Source: CBDATY01 sp965200445
GTDB taxonomy: Bacteria > Bacillota_I > Bacilli_A > Mycoplasmatales > Mycoplasmataceae
Length of the DNA stretch: 64,000 nt
Assembly (NCBI GenBank): GCA_965200445.1
Contig: OZ241341.1
Location: 62,001-126,000, forward strand
Reading direction: 5' to 3'
Shown here: positions 10,269-21,313 of the stretch, in pieces
How the letters are laid out: every line of letters starts with the position of its first letter
Numbering within the stretch: position 1 is the stretch's first letter
Program-made: the position numbers and the translations under genes
The notes under the pieces: model-generated
The model's database searches: none
What the model was told of the DNA's origin: nothing
Seen by the model: only the letters and a program-made list of their open reading frames with translations

Positions 10269-11072
10269 CTATGCAAGGTGTTCTCCGTTTAGTGAAAATA
10301 TTTGCTTGAGACGACAAGTCAATGATTCGCTATCAGCAGGATTAAACAGCACTTTGCATTTAAAATCGCTAATTTTAATTTCGAGCTTATCATCTTGCAA
10401 ATCAATATAAAAAGTATCTAGCACAATCTGGCGCCCAATTAACCCTCCCACTAAGCTAATTACCTGGCTATCATCTAATATGACGGGAGAATTAATCGTG
10501 GAAAATTTGGCGTTAGCAACAGGGGCAATTTCTTTCATTTCCCAAAGTGGTTGGGCTGACAAAATAATTGCTCCATTCACAGAACGCATATAACCGGTCG
10601 TCCCTGATGCAGTAGCAAAAACCAACCCAGAGCCGCGAAAATGCTCTAGAGTTTGATGATTAATATCAATTTTTGTGACCATAGTTTTAATATTATCAAC
10701 CACTTTGATTTCATTAATAGCAAACGCTTTTTGGTCCTTATTAAACAGTGCTTCCAATAAATCATATTCTTTAGTATGAATATTATTAAGATCACCCAAA
10801 AAGCCAAATAAGACTTTTAGGGTTGCATAATTAAAGGTGCTATAAAAATTAACTGCTCCCCCAGAAATGGGTACAAAAATAGTGTGCGATAAACTGCCTC
10901 ACATTTCGTGCACAGCTTTTAAAAAGGTGCCATCCCCCCCAATCACAATACAAAACTGTGGATTAGTAGTTACCTGCACAAAATCATGATTTTTTAGAAA
11001 ATCAATTACCTCGCTTTTTAACGCTTGGGCGCCGCAGTATTCGTTATAAACAATCGTGTAGGTTTTTTTCAT
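10269..11072 (-). CDS. nadK: NAD kinase
   Basis: 267 aa with one UGA Trp. NadK makes NADP from NAD and ATP in the cytoplasm. The glycine-rich signature GGDGTF is at residues 45-50, and the second family motif TASGTTGYMRSVNGAI follows mid-protein. The length is normal for the short bacterial form. Two in-frame ATGs lie six bases apart. I chose the downstream one (11070-11072) because AAGGA is then 6-7 bases away, while the upstream ATG almost touches it. Confidence 0.93.
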
Positions 11073-11447
11073 ATGCATTCCTTACTTAGATTAATCGTAG
11101 GGTATAGATTGCGCCAAATAGTATTTAATTTTTAGCACATCAACTAGTTGGCTCATTTTATTTATTACGAAAGGTTTTTTCAATAAAAGTAGCTAAATCG
11201 TGGTTAATATATAATACATAGCCAAAAATATTTTATTTCAGCTGTTCTATTCTAACAATATTACAATACCTTTTCATTATATCAGCATCATTTGTAAGAA
11301 CATTTAACTACTTAATTGCCGCAAGCTCTCCCTAAGCAACAAAAAATGCACTATCATCATTAGGGATTAGCTAATAGTAAAAGAGCAAAATTATTATAAA
11401 ATATAGGTGTAATCATATTTGCTTTGCTTTAATATTTATCTATTATT
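11073..11447. other. Spacer carrying the left part of a duplicated segment
   Basis: No intact gene. From 11175 onward the sequence is repeated at 24778 (see the repeat entry). On the minus strand a short frame ending near 11160 reads INHDLATFIEKTFRNK. A related frame (LVTFIEKQ) occurs at the second copy, so both may be remnants of one old gene. The lipoprotein gene that follows at 11448 has no visible Shine-Dalgarno sequence. Confidence 0.45.
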
Positions 11448-12012
11448 ATGAATAAAAAAATTGTTACTATATCACTATTTACCATGCTATTGGGCTGCGC
11501 TAGTTTAGTAGTAGGTTGCTCTAGTCCATCTGCTTCTCCTAACCCAGCTGATGATGTACAAAACCGCATTTTTAGTATTCTAAAAGATTCCCAAATCCAA
11601 AATGATTTAATTCGTCCTAATTACACATTAATTACTCCTGATCAAACAAAACTGACATTTAACCCTCCTAGTAATCAAAACACTTTATCAAAGCAGTTTT
11701 GACTATGGCAGCAGTATTTTACTCACAAGATATTTGCAAATGCTAATGAGCAGCTGCAACCCATAGATGGTTATCTACCCCTTAACCTGTTTCCCACAGA
11801 ACCGGGTCTGGCAAAAAGTTATTTTGCTAAGTTTAACTTCCCTGCCCCCAACAGCACCAACCAACTGGCTTGATCATTTAGTTTTAATAATAAAGACTAC
11901 CTCCCTGATTATCAAAACGCAATTCGTGAAGTACTAAACGAAAACTATATTTTTCAGCTAAATGATTTTATGCAAGTTTATGGAGCCTGACCAGTTAAAT
12001 ACGCTGGACAAA
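11175..12012 (+). repeat. Segmental duplication, copy 1 (intact gene)
   Basis: About 840 bp, comprising about 270 bp of spacer and the first two thirds of the lipoprotein gene at 11448. It recurs in the same orientation at 24778-25613. Both copies start at TTTTTCAATAAAAGTA and diverge just after AATACGCTG. Confidence 0.85.
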
Positions 12013-12371
12013 CGCGCCAAAATGTTTCCTTGTATTTTCAAACGGTCATTGTGCCCCTATCCGAATATGTGGGGATTAATTTAGTGCACAGCACAATTGC
12101 AAGTGAGCAAGATCCATCAGCTGTTTTAAAAGATGTTAATTTTGATAATCACAATACCATTGTGCAATCAATATGAGACAATCTACAAAAACCAGCTTTT
12201 GCAACTCAATTTGCTTACCTACAAAAAAATTACGACTTATTCTATAATCAATCTAATGTTACAATAAGCATCTTAAAAGTCGAAGAGCCAAAAAAACAGA
12301 TTAAAATTAAAATTAATGTTGCGGGCCAATCACAACGAACAACCCAAGTTCTCTATTTTAAATACCAATAA
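11448..12371 (+). CDS. Lipoprotein, function unknown
   Basis: 307 aa with four UGA Trp codons. The signal peptide ends in LVVGC (Cys 24) after an earlier LLGC (Cys 16), so there are two possible lipobox positions. The mature part has no domain I recognise. It contains PNYTLITPDQTKLTF, aromatic segments and a C-terminal beta-rich tail (QIKIKINVAGQ). The stop codon is 17 bases before trpS, so the two genes are probably one transcript. No Shine-Dalgarno sequence precedes the ATG. A 5' copy without a start codon lies at 25050-25613. Confidence 0.8.
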
Positions 12372-12388
12372 TCACCGAATACACTATT

Positions 12389-13414
12389 ATGAATCTTCAA
12401 CCAACTATTAAAAATAAAACAATTGTTTCTGGCATTACAGCAACCGGGCATCTTACCATTGGCAACTACATTGGTGCTATTCAGCATTTTTTAAGATTAC
12501 AAAATGATAATCAACTTTTTATTTTTGTAGCTAACCTCCATGCCCTAACAACAGACTTTACGCCTGCTGCAGTTAACAACAATATCAAAGAGATGATTGC
12601 CTTATACTACGCTTGTGGATTAGACCCAGCCAAAGTTAAATTGTTTATTCAGTCTGCTGTCCCTGCTCATAGTGAACTAGCTCACATTTTATTGTGTCAC
12701 ACCACTATGGGGGAACTGTCACGGATGACGCAATATAAGGATAAAAAACAAAAATACACTGCTGCCAACGGTAGTCATTACATTCCTACTGGTTTATTAA
12801 CCTATCCGTGTTTAATGGCAGCCGATATTTTATTGTACGATGCTGACTATGTGCCTGTTGGTAGTGATCAAAAGCAGCACATCGAACTCACCAGAAACAT
12901 TGCGCAACGGATGAACAAAAAATATAAGCACATGATTTTTAATATCCCTGCTGAATACACCTCGCCTACTACTGCTAAAATTAGGGACTTACAGGATCCC
13001 AGCAAAAAAATGAGCAAATCAGCAAATAACCCCAAAACCTACATCAAATTACTTGATGACCAAATGACAATTACACGCAAAATTAAAGCAGCTAAAACTG
13101 ATTCTGAAAATAAGGTTTACTATAACATGGCCGATAAACCAGGTATTAGTAATTTAATTGCTATTTATAGTGCTTTGGCTCATAAAACCATTGCTGAGGT
13201 GGAAGAGCTATTTAAAAAATCCCATTACGGTGAATTTAAACAAGCGGTTGCAGACATTATCTGAAAGACTTTAGAACCAATTCAAAAGCGCTATCAAACA
13301 CTACTTCAGGGCGACAAAATACTGACCACTATTAAAAAGAACACGGTACTAGTCAACAAAATTGCTAAGAAAAAATTGCACCAAGTGCAAATGCTGATGG
13401 GCTTAACAATTTAA
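12389..13414 (+). CDS. trpS: Tryptophanyl-tRNA synthetase
   Basis: 341 aa, reading through one UGA at 13262-13264. It is a class I aminoacyl-tRNA synthetase that charges tRNA-Trp, including the tRNA needed to read UGA in this organism. The HIGH-type signature is TGHLTIGNYIGA (residues 19-30), and KMSKS appears as KKMSKSANN near residue 206. DADYVPVGSDQKQH is typical of TrpRS. No ribosome binding site is obvious, and the upstream lipoprotein gene ends 17 bases away. The stop codon overlaps the stop codon of the converging CNNM gene in the tetranucleotide TTAA at 13411-13414. Confidence 0.96.
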
Positions 13415-14727
13415 TCTAGCGAGTGATTTTCTGCTAACGAGATTGCTTCAATTTCAATATGGTAACCAGTATTAGTGGTTTGACTAGCTAAGTGAGCTTT
13501 GTCAATAGAGGATATTCGGCAAAAAGCATAATTCTCATAAACAAAATTAGCACTTTCGTCATGGTCTGCTTCATTATAGTGAATATTGCTGTTAAATCAT
13601 TTGGCGAGTTTCCAGCTCTGCCATTCTGGTTTAACAGGTAAATGTAAATATGTTTTAAATAAATTACGTACCAGCACATTTTCATTCACTAACCATTTAT
13701 GGTTACCCACCTCTTTGACAAAACCAGTAATATCATGCTCGTCATAGATTTCCCCCACAATTTCTTCAATTAGGTCTTCCATCGTCACCAGACCAACAAG
13801 TTGCTTGCTATCGTGATTATAAACAGCTGCCATTTGGTTTTGAAATCGTTGCATTTTTTCTAGTACTTTGTTTAATGATTCGTCTTCGTACACCTTCAAA
13901 ATTGGTGAAATGTTATTTTTAGATAAGGGGTTTTTATGATTTAGCATAGTACGAAAAGCTGATTTAATGTTTAATAGTCCCGTAAAATCAGTTTTTGCTT
14001 CATTGTAAATCGGAAACCGCGTTAACAAGGTCTTTAAATATAATGAACGCATTTCGTTTCAAGTGGTACTCGGTCGCAAGGAATAAACCTTATCTAAAGG
14101 ATTCATCACATCCATCACTTTGGTTTCATCAAATTTAATTGCTGAAGTGATCAAATCTTCTTCTTGCTTTTCTAAAACACCTTCTTGCTCAATGATTTTC
14201 ACTATCTCTAATAATTCATCTTCAGTTAGTAAGGTTTTTCTGCTCTTAGATTGCCCGAAGGTCATCACCCACGTTATCGGATATAAAATAACCAGCAAAA
14301 AACGAATCAAATAGTAAAATATGAACACATAATTTTCAGCATTATGCTTAGCAATTATCTTAGGGATAATTTCGCCTACTGACAACACCAGCAGACCGAT
14401 GATAAGTGTCGTCATTCAAATAGCAGTGCCTTCACTTTGCACCACTATAGTAAAAAATAAGGTAGCAATCGTAGCTAAGGCAGTGTTACACAACGTGCTA
14501 GCAAACAAAATAGCGGCTAGTGTCTGATTAAACTCGCGCGCTAATTTATAAATTTTCTTAAACCGGTCTTTTTGTTTTTTGGGGCGAGAAGAATGGGTAA
14601 TTAAAGCTTTAAGACGAATAGGTGTCACCGAAGTAATTGCTGTTTCAGACCCATTGCACATTGCAATCAAAGCTAAAATCACAAGCATGAGAGGAAGATA
14701 AACTGAAAGAGCAACGGTTAATGACAT
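13411..14727 (-). CDS. CNNM/CorC-HlyC family membrane protein with CBS pair
   Basis: 438 aa with three UGA Trp codons. Residues about 1-190 form a CNNM (DUF21) domain with around four membrane helices, including SVGEIIPKIIAKHNA. Then come an acidic linker (EDELLEIVKIIEQEGVLEKQEEDLI), a CBS pair at about 205-330 (RFPIYNE, LVGLVTMEDLIEEIVGEIYDEHD) and a CorC/HlyC C-terminal domain. Members are linked to magnesium or cobalt efflux and to membrane homeostasis. The old name haemolysin C is misleading. There is no neighbour in the same direction. It converges with trpS and shares its stop tetranucleotide. Confidence 0.92.
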
Positions 14728-14931
14728 ATAAAATTATTATATATTTTATCTGCAAAAACTATTGATAATCTCATTAGCAGGTGCAATATACCTGCACCTC
14801 TCTGTCAATGTTATACAATAATCAATCACTAGTCTTTATAAAGCTGAGCAAATTACATTTTAAGATTGCAAAATATGACAATATTCATTAAAATATATTA
14901 GAACAAAATTACATAGTTAATTCAAAATTAT

Positions 14932-15591
14932 ATGAAAAAAATTTTAATTCTTCTGTCATCAATAACTATGGCGGGTAGCTTTGCATCTGCAACAATTAGT
15001 TGCAGCAGTTCTAATGATTACACTAAATTTATGCAGTACATTAAGGACAAGCAAACTTTTGTGTATTTCATTGGTGCTCGCGATTGCCCAAAATGTCAAG
15101 CATCAAAAATTAAGACATGGCAAAAGTTAACCGCTAATAATAACCAATTGCTGCGGGACATATTAACAAAAGAAAAAAAATATCCAAACTACTTTTGACA
15201 AAATGGCAGTTTATTTCCTGGGGACACAAAAGCAGCTGAAGCATATAAAAATATGCACCTTTATTCTGACGAAGTCAACAAAGTATCTGGAGTATTTGGC
15301 GATGATTCCATCAAGAAAATCATTGATTACATTGTTAAGAAAACCGCTGAAGACAGCTCCATTTTGGGTAAAAAAATTAAAAACTTAACCAAAGAAGACT
15401 TAGGTATTACTGGAGTCCCTCTGTGGCTATACTTTGACCAAGGCCAATATGAAGGGTTTTATATGGGAGAAATTGATCGCCCTACTGATGACAGTTCTAC
15501 TGAACCAAGTAAGGCAAGCCCTTCTTTTATGTGGCTAGCTGTGCAACACATTGTTCACCACATCTGGCCAAAGTACCACTTCGGTTCATAG
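14932..15591 (+). CDS. Thioredoxin-fold lipoprotein with a CPKC motif
   Basis: 219 aa with one UGA Trp. The signal peptide ends in ATISC (Cys 24). FVYFIGARDCPKCQASK carries a CXXC motif at residues 52-55 in the place expected for a thioredoxin fold, and GITGVPLWLYF supplies the cis-Pro (GVP) that faces it. I infer a surface-anchored thiol-disulfide oxidoreductase. The partner is unknown, and the other mature lipoproteins here have few cysteines. It is monocistronic, with no Shine-Dalgarno sequence seen before the ATG. It ends at the hairpin at 15596-15620. Confidence 0.75.
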
Positions 15592-15595
15592 CATT

Positions 15596-15620
15596 AAAAA
15601 AGAGGCTTGGCCTCTTTTTT
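15596..15620. terminator. Bidirectional intrinsic terminator
   Basis: AAAAAAGAGGC - TTG - GCCTCTTTTTT, an 11-bp stem between the thioredoxin-like gene and the converging glpK. Confidence 0.85.
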
Positions 15621-15647
15621 ATTTAACCAAAAAACTGATTTGAGAGT

Positions 15648-17186
15648 CTAAGCACTCTTGAATTTAAAACTACGCCTCACAGCCTGATCTCACTTTTTAA
15701 GTAAAGCCAAGCGCTTAGCATCGTTAAATTGTGGATTAAATTCTTGACTAATTTTTTTAATGGCACGTAAAGCCTCGATATTTTTTCATATTTGAGTTTG
15801 CAACCCAGCCATAAATGCGACTCCCATCGCAGTAGTTTCCAGGTTTGTTGGTTTAACAAGGGTTTTATTTGCAATGGAGGCTTGAAATTGCATTAAGTAA
15901 TTACAATTAGCAGCCCCACCATCGACATAAATATTATTAATATCAACTCCCATATCCTGAGCTAAGCAGGTAAATAATTCATTACATTCATAGGCAACCC
16001 CAGATAGCATAGCCTCTACTATATGCCCTCTGGTAGTACCCCTTTCCACACCAATAATCAAAGTTCTAGCACTCGGATCCCAATAAGGGGCCCCCAAACC
16101 AGTAAAAGCTGGTACAGCATAGATTTCCTGATTATGGTTTGTGATGGCAGAAACCAATTTATCACAATCACTAGCTTGTTCAATAATTTGTAATCCGTCC
16201 CGCAATCATTGAATGCTGGTTCCGCAAGAAAACACTGAACCTTCTAAAGCATAGACAGTTGCTTGCTGACCAATTTTTCAAGCAATCGTTGTCAGTAAAC
16301 CATGCTTAGAAAAAACCGGTTCTTCACCTGTATTAATGAGCACAAACCCCCCTGTCCCATAAGTGCATTTCAGATCACCTTTGGTTAAACACAGTTGCCC
16401 AAAGAGAGCTGACTGCTGATCACCCAGTATCCCTGCAACCGGAATATTAGATGGCAGCCTTAATGTTGCGCCTAATATATTGGCATCTACATAGCCAAAC
16501 AAATGACCTGATGGGTGCACCTGCGGCAAAATACTTTTGGGAATGTCAAATAATGCTAATAGGTCATCATCCCATGTTTGGGTGTTAATATTAAACAACA
16601 TAGTCCGGGCGGCATTGCTAACATCAGTACTATGCACCTTGCCTTTAGTCAAATTTCATAGCAGTCAAACATCTATTGTGCCCATAAGTAAATTGCCTTG
16701 AGCTAAAACTTCTTGGGCTTTAGGCACATTTTGCAAGATCCATCTTATTTTTGTAGCAGAAAAATAAGGATTAATGGTTAATCCAGTTTTATGATTAATC
16801 TTTTGGTCTAATTTAATATTAGCTAGTTTTAATTGTTCGCAATATTGTGAAGTGCGACTATCTTGCCAAACAATCGCATTGTAGACAGGTTTACCATCAC
16901 TTTTATCCCACATAACAACCGTTTCTCTTTGGTTGGTGATACCCAAAGCAGCAATATCAGCCAAGCTGATATCTGCTTGTTGTAAGGCTTCTAAGAGAGT
17001 CTTTTTTTGTTTATCTCAAATTTCTAGAGCATCATGCTCCACCCAACCAGAATTAGGGAAATGTTGTGTAAATTCTTCTTGTGCGATCGCAATAATTGCT
17101 CCTGCTTGGTTGACAATTAATGTCCGACATGATGTTGTACCTTCGTCAAGGGTAATTACATATTGTTGCTTTTTACTATTGGTCAT
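15648..17186 (-). CDS. glpK: Glycerol kinase
   Basis: 512 aa with seven UGA and several UGG Trp codons. It phosphorylates glycerol to glycerol-3-phosphate in the cytoplasm. FGGY-family features: LDEGTTSCRTLIV at the N-terminus, GITNQRETVVMWDK, ILGDQQSALFGQ, TYGTGGFVLINTG, PAFTGLGAPYWDPSAR and VDGGAANCNYLMQFQ. The start is the ATG at 17184-17186, with AAGGA seven bases upstream. A longer frame beginning MIEINRDKEEP lacks such a site. It is the last gene of the glpF-glpO-glpK operon, 26 bases after glpO, and ends at the terminator at 15596-15620. Confidence 0.97.
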
Positions 17187-17212
17187 CGGTTCTTCCTTAT
17201 CTCTATTAATTT

Positions 17213-18376
17213 CTATCAAAGTACACTAAAATCAGGTTTAAAATTATTTTTTAATGGGTAACTAGCATCAACCGCTAAGATTAGTTCCACAACTTTTTTC
17301 GCGATGGCTGGTGCTGATGAAATCCCAGGAGATTGCATTCCAGCGGCATTAATAAATTGCTGGTTATGTTTAGCATACCCAATCACAAAATCGTTAGTTG
17401 CTGATGCAATGGGGCGTGATCCAGCCACTCGGGTTTCTACTCGACTTAAATCCAGGGAAGGAATAATTTTATGAGCAATAGCATTAATACGATCATCCAC
17501 TGAAGGGTCTAACAAACGGGTATCTGCTTTAATGATATTGTCCTTAGCAGACGGACCTAATAAAACCCGCCCGTTCGTCATTGGTAAAACCAAAATACCC
17601 TTGCCGTGAATTGAAGGAGTTAAAAAACAAATGTTTTTAATTTTACTTTGCTCATCCTTGGCTAGAATTTTATATTCCCCTCTGCGACAAACTTGCTGAA
17701 AGGAATCAAGATGTGATTTGTTAGCAATTATATCGGCTTGGTGGCCGGCAGCATTAACAATAAATTTCGCTGATAAATAACGTTGATGGTTAATTTGTAC
17801 TTCAAAATAACCCTCTTCCCTTCACGTGATATTAGTCACTTCTGAGTTTCTCAAAATTTGAGAACCATTCTGCGCTGCTGCCCCCGCTAATGCTAAAGTA
17901 GCCTTTACAGGGTCAATCACAATCGAGGTAGTACACAACAAAGCTTGCTTAACACTTGGATTAACTAAAGGTTCTCGCTCAATGATTTCTTTTCTGTCAA
18001 TAATCTTTAAGGCTTCAGCGGGCACACCGTTTGCTAAGCCCCGCTGGTATAAAACATTTAATTCTTTGATTTCCTCATCATTAAAAGCTAATACTAGTGA
18101 TGGCAACTGGTGGTAAGGAAACCTCAAATGGGGAATTATTTCAGTGTGTCATAAAAAATTGCCCCTGACATTCAATTTTGCCTGGATTTTGTTGGTATCA
18201 GCGTCAAAACCTCCGTGCACAATCCCTGAATTACCAGCAGTTGTTTCATCAGCTAAGTAGCAATTTTTTTCTAACTGGACAATGGTACAGTGATATTTAG
18301 AAAGTTCATAATTAATGGCACTCCCAATAATACCACCCCCAATGATTAGCACATCATAATCTGCTTTATGAGACAT
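17213..18376 (-). CDS. glpO: Glycerol-3-phosphate oxidase (FAD)
   Basis: 387 aa with three UGA Trp codons, the last directly before the stop. The FAD-binding N-terminus is VLIIGGGIIGSAINYELSKY, followed by ETTAGNSGIVHGG. The C-terminus has NAAGMQSPGISSAPAIAKKV. Length and motifs fit the short GlpO of mycoplasmas rather than the longer respiratory GlpD. That enzyme turns glycerol-3-phosphate into DHAP and H2O2, a known cytotoxic product in Mycoplasma. That this protein releases H2O2 is inferred from family membership. AGGAGG lies eight bases before the ATG. The gene starts inside the last 11 bases of glpF. Confidence 0.93.
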
Positions 18377-19133
18377 ACAAGAAACCTCCTAATGTACATG
18401 CCGCTAGCAATGGGACACAGAAAGGAATGGGAGCATATTTTCAGTTAGAACTGATGTTTTCCTGACTTTTCAAACTAGGCATAGTTTTGTACATCACAAA
18501 GTGCACTAAACGAGGCATGGCATCACGAGCTGGATTAATGGCATATCCGGTTGTGCCCCCCAGTGACATCCCGATCGCAAACACTACTAGTCCAACTGCT
18601 AGTGGACCAACAAAACCAGCCACTGGACTCGAAATACCAATTAAACGTACCGAAAAGAGGGCCACCCCAATCAACGCTAGCGTCCCTAAGTATTCTGTTA
18701 AGATATTGGGCAACACTCTGGCTTGGTTAATGGGCTTAGTGGCATGGGTCCCCAGCACAGTAGCACAGGCAGTTTTTCTAATTTGATCAAAATACATAAT
18801 ATTAACCAATACTTGCCCGATCGTAGCCCCTAATAATTCTGACGATCAGTAAACTAAACCTCGCGTAAATGTTATGCCGTGATGGTTTGGTCCTCCAATT
18901 ACTTGGGTTAAAGTAATGGCAGGATTGAGGTGACCACCTGTGCCAAAAATATTGGCCACCAGAACCCCCATGTAAACCGCAAACCCTCATCCGGCCGCAA
19001 TAAGCAGTCAACCGCCTTTATACCCTAAACTTCTTTTGTAGGTCACGTTAGAACCAACTCCATTGCCAAACAGAATCAAAGTCATTGTGCCTAAAACCTC
19101 TCCTACAAAAACTTTTCATAGTGGAATTAACAT
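18366..19133 (-). CDS. glpF: Glycerol uptake facilitator (aquaglyceroporin)
   Basis: 255 aa with five UGA Trp codons, so it appears broken under the standard code. It has six membrane helices and two half-helices with the paired NPA motifs: GGHLNPAITLTQ (NPA 70-72) and GYAINPARDAMPR (NPA 200-202). The Asp after the second NPAR is the usual marker of glycerol-conducting members. AGAAGGA lies 8-9 bases before the ATG. It is the first gene of glpF-glpO-glpK and overlaps glpO by 11 bases. The trmL gene ends 52 bases upstream, so a longer transcript with cobO and trmL is possible. Confidence 0.95.
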
Positions 19134-19185
19134 GATATTATCCTTCTTTCTACTATTTTTGAATATACTTATTAATTAATTCTAA

Positions 19186-19662
19186 TTAAGTTAGACCTTG
19201 AAAACTACGCTGACGCAAAATTTCATAAGCCACAAGCGCCACAGTATTAGCTAAATTAAGACTTCTCACTTTAGCAGCCATGGGCACTCGTAAGCAACGG
19301 TCAGGATTAGCATCCAGCACAGCTTGATTAATGCCAGTTGACTCTCGACCAAACATAATATACAGATCACTTTGCCAGTCAGTAAAATCAATCTGACTAT
19401 AAATAGTGTCAGCACGGCCAGTTGTATAATATATTTCACAATCAGGATGTTGATTTTGAAAATCAGCTAGGTCATCATACACAACATAGTTAACATCTTT
19501 CACATAATTAACGCTAGAACGCTTAATAAAACGTTCGTCTAGGAAAAACCCCATTGGCTGGATTAAATGCAGAGTGCTGTTAGTCGCCATACAGGTGCGC
19601 ATCACAGCCCCAACATTACCAGCGATTTCTGGCTCTAGCAAAACAATGTGCAGTTTAAACAT
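19186..19662 (-). CDS. trmL: tRNA (cytidine(34)-2'-O)-methyltransferase TrmL
   Basis: 158 aa. SPOUT-class enzyme that 2'-O-methylates the wobble base of tRNA-Leu isoacceptors. Family motifs: LLEPEIAGNVGAVMRTC near the N-terminus, IMFGRESTGI in the middle, and RSLNLANTVALVAYEILRQ in the C-terminal knot. The length is typical of the YibK/TrmL group. The start ATG directly follows the stop codon of the upstream adenosyltransferase gene, so the two are coupled. A tRNA-Leu(UAA), a likely substrate, is encoded at 52330-52415. Confidence 0.93.
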   Translation of the reverse strand: MFKLHIVLLEPEIAGNVGAVMRTCMATNSTLHLIQPMGFFLDERFIKRSSVNYVKDVNYVVYDDLADFQNQHPDCEIYYTTGRADTIYSQIDFTDWQSDLYIMFGRESTGINQAVLDANPDRCLRVPMAAKVRSLNLANTVALVAYEILRQRSFQGLT

Positions 19663-20205
19663 TTAAAACTCAATCCCTTTACGAGCCAGCAACTTGATAG
19701 TGTCATAGTAATGTTTTACTTTAACCACGCGACTGATTAAATCAAAATACTGCATCATACTGTTGTCGACTTCATGAGCCGAGAAAACTAATTCAGTGTT
19801 CGCATGCTTATTTTTAATGATATTAATAATATCTTGTTCAGTAACAATTTTGTTATCCAAACAAGAAAACAACTCATCAATAAAAATCATGTCGTAACTA
19901 CCGCTTTTGGCATCTTGCAAGAGATCATCACAACCTGCTTTCGCTTCTGCCTGCACTTTTTTTTGTTCGATTTCGTTCATTTCCCAGAAAAATTTCGTGC
20001 TTGAAAAATAGTAGTCCGCAATCGGAATTCCCAGTTTTTTAAATGAGTCTAATTCCCCGGACGGCCAATTTTTCATAAAGCGATAATACTTAATTTTAAA
20101 ACCAACCCCCAAAGCACGTAAGGTCATGCCATTTAAAATGGAGGTTTTGCCTTTACCATCACCATAGTACAAGTGACAATAGCCTTTATGAATTTTATGT
20201 TCCAT
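19663..20205 (-). CDS. CobO-type corrinoid adenosyltransferase family protein
   Basis: 180 aa. The P-loop is YYGDGKGKTS near residue 14, and a Walker B-like MIFIDELFSCL is in the middle. The pattern matches the CobO/BtuR family, which transfers adenosyl from ATP to corrinoids. No corrinoid pathway or B12-dependent enzyme is visible in the window, and Mollicutes are not known to make B12, so the true substrate is uncertain. It is cytoplasmic, with all Trp codons UGG. It abuts trmL with no gap. Confidence 0.8.
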   Translation of the reverse strand: MEHKIHKGYCHLYYGDGKGKTSILNGMTLRALGVGFKIKYYRFMKNWPSGELDSFKKLGIPIADYYFSSTKFFWEMNEIEQKKVQAEAKAGCDDLLQDAKSGSYDMIFIDELFSCLDNKIVTEQDIINIIKNKHANTELVFSAHEVDNSMMQYFDLISRVVKVKHYYDTIKLLARKGIEF

Positions 20206-20329
20206 TTTCTGTATCTTTCATCATAGGTCATTTCTACAATACATTTAATTTATATATTACCACTGTTCTATATAATGTTTAGTAGGCTTGTCAATATAAT
20301 AGAAAAGTTTTTTAGTGTAAGGACTCCTC

Positions 20330-21166
20330 ATGCCATATCAAATAGTAAAAAGGCTACCAACTGGACTTACTAATAAAATTTACCTCACCGCAGACAACCA
20401 GGTACTCCGCTTGTCTCGTTTTACCAAAGAACTGTTTTTAGACAGAGCAAATGAAATTAATGTGATCAAGACTCTGCAAGCCAGTACTTTTGTTAACTAT
20501 CTGCCGATAAATGATTATGGTTATCAGGATAATAAGTTTTTTATTACAACAGATTATCAGCCTGACCTAATCAACTTATCGAAGGTAGGGTTTTCGAAAA
20601 GCAATATTATTCGGTGCCAGAAATTAATCCAAAAATTACATAACATTGAAGTTCATCCTGATCAATGACCAATCAAAACATTTAATTACCTAAATTTTTT
20701 AGCTTCCATTCAACAAAATATTCAACATTGCCCTTTTCAATTTCATGGCAAGCAAGAAATTTTAGATGCCATTGATAAGTTAGAACAGCGCCCACTTGTG
20801 TTAAGCCACAATGATTTGTCTATCAATAATATTGTCTTTATTAATAATCGCATGTTTATTATTGACTATGAGTACACGCAACTAAATGATCCTTTGTATG
20901 ATGTGGCGGCTTTTATATCAGAGACTTTAACTACCGAAAAAGACGTTAAAACATGATTGCAATCCTGAAAACTCGATGCAGAGGATGTAGAAATCACCTG
21001 AAAATGAATGCGCTTTCAAAATTATCTCAATACCCATTGAGCTTGACTGATGTATGAACAGACAGGCAGTGCTGTATTTAAGCATATTGCCGAAATTCAA
21101 TACAAACGCTTCCAAAAACCCTATCCGTTAACTAAGTGGTGAGATGAAATTCAGCCTTTGTTTTAA
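20330..21166 (+). CDS. Choline/ethanolamine kinase-like phosphotransferase
   Basis: 278 aa with seven UGA Trp codons, clustered in the C-terminal third. It has the aminoglycoside phosphotransferase/choline kinase fold. The catalytic loop is LSHNDLSINNIVF (HxDxxxxN), and the metal-binding IIDYEYTQLNDPLYDVAAF follows. The N-terminal part resembles LicA (TGLTNKIYLTADNQVLRLS). The likely role is phosphorylation of choline or a related small alcohol for membrane lipids. The exact substrate is not shown by the sequence. The start ATG has AAGGA nine bases upstream. It is divergent from the cobO-type gene and ends 148 bases before the converging lipoprotein gene. Confidence 0.85.
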
Positions 21167-21313
21167 CATTATTTTCAATTGGCACATTCAATAAAACATA
21201 GGTACTGATCAGGGCATATAGTTCTAAACAGCAACCAACAATGCATTATTTGCATGGGTGTGCTAAAAAACTAAACTAAGCAATTTTAAGCTTTTAACTC
21301 TATTATTGTGTAT

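Noticed and set aside
11073..12388. T-box or attenuator before trpS
   Set aside because: trpS follows the lipoprotein gene by 17 bases, with no room for a leader RNA. No T-box sequence was seen upstream of the pair.
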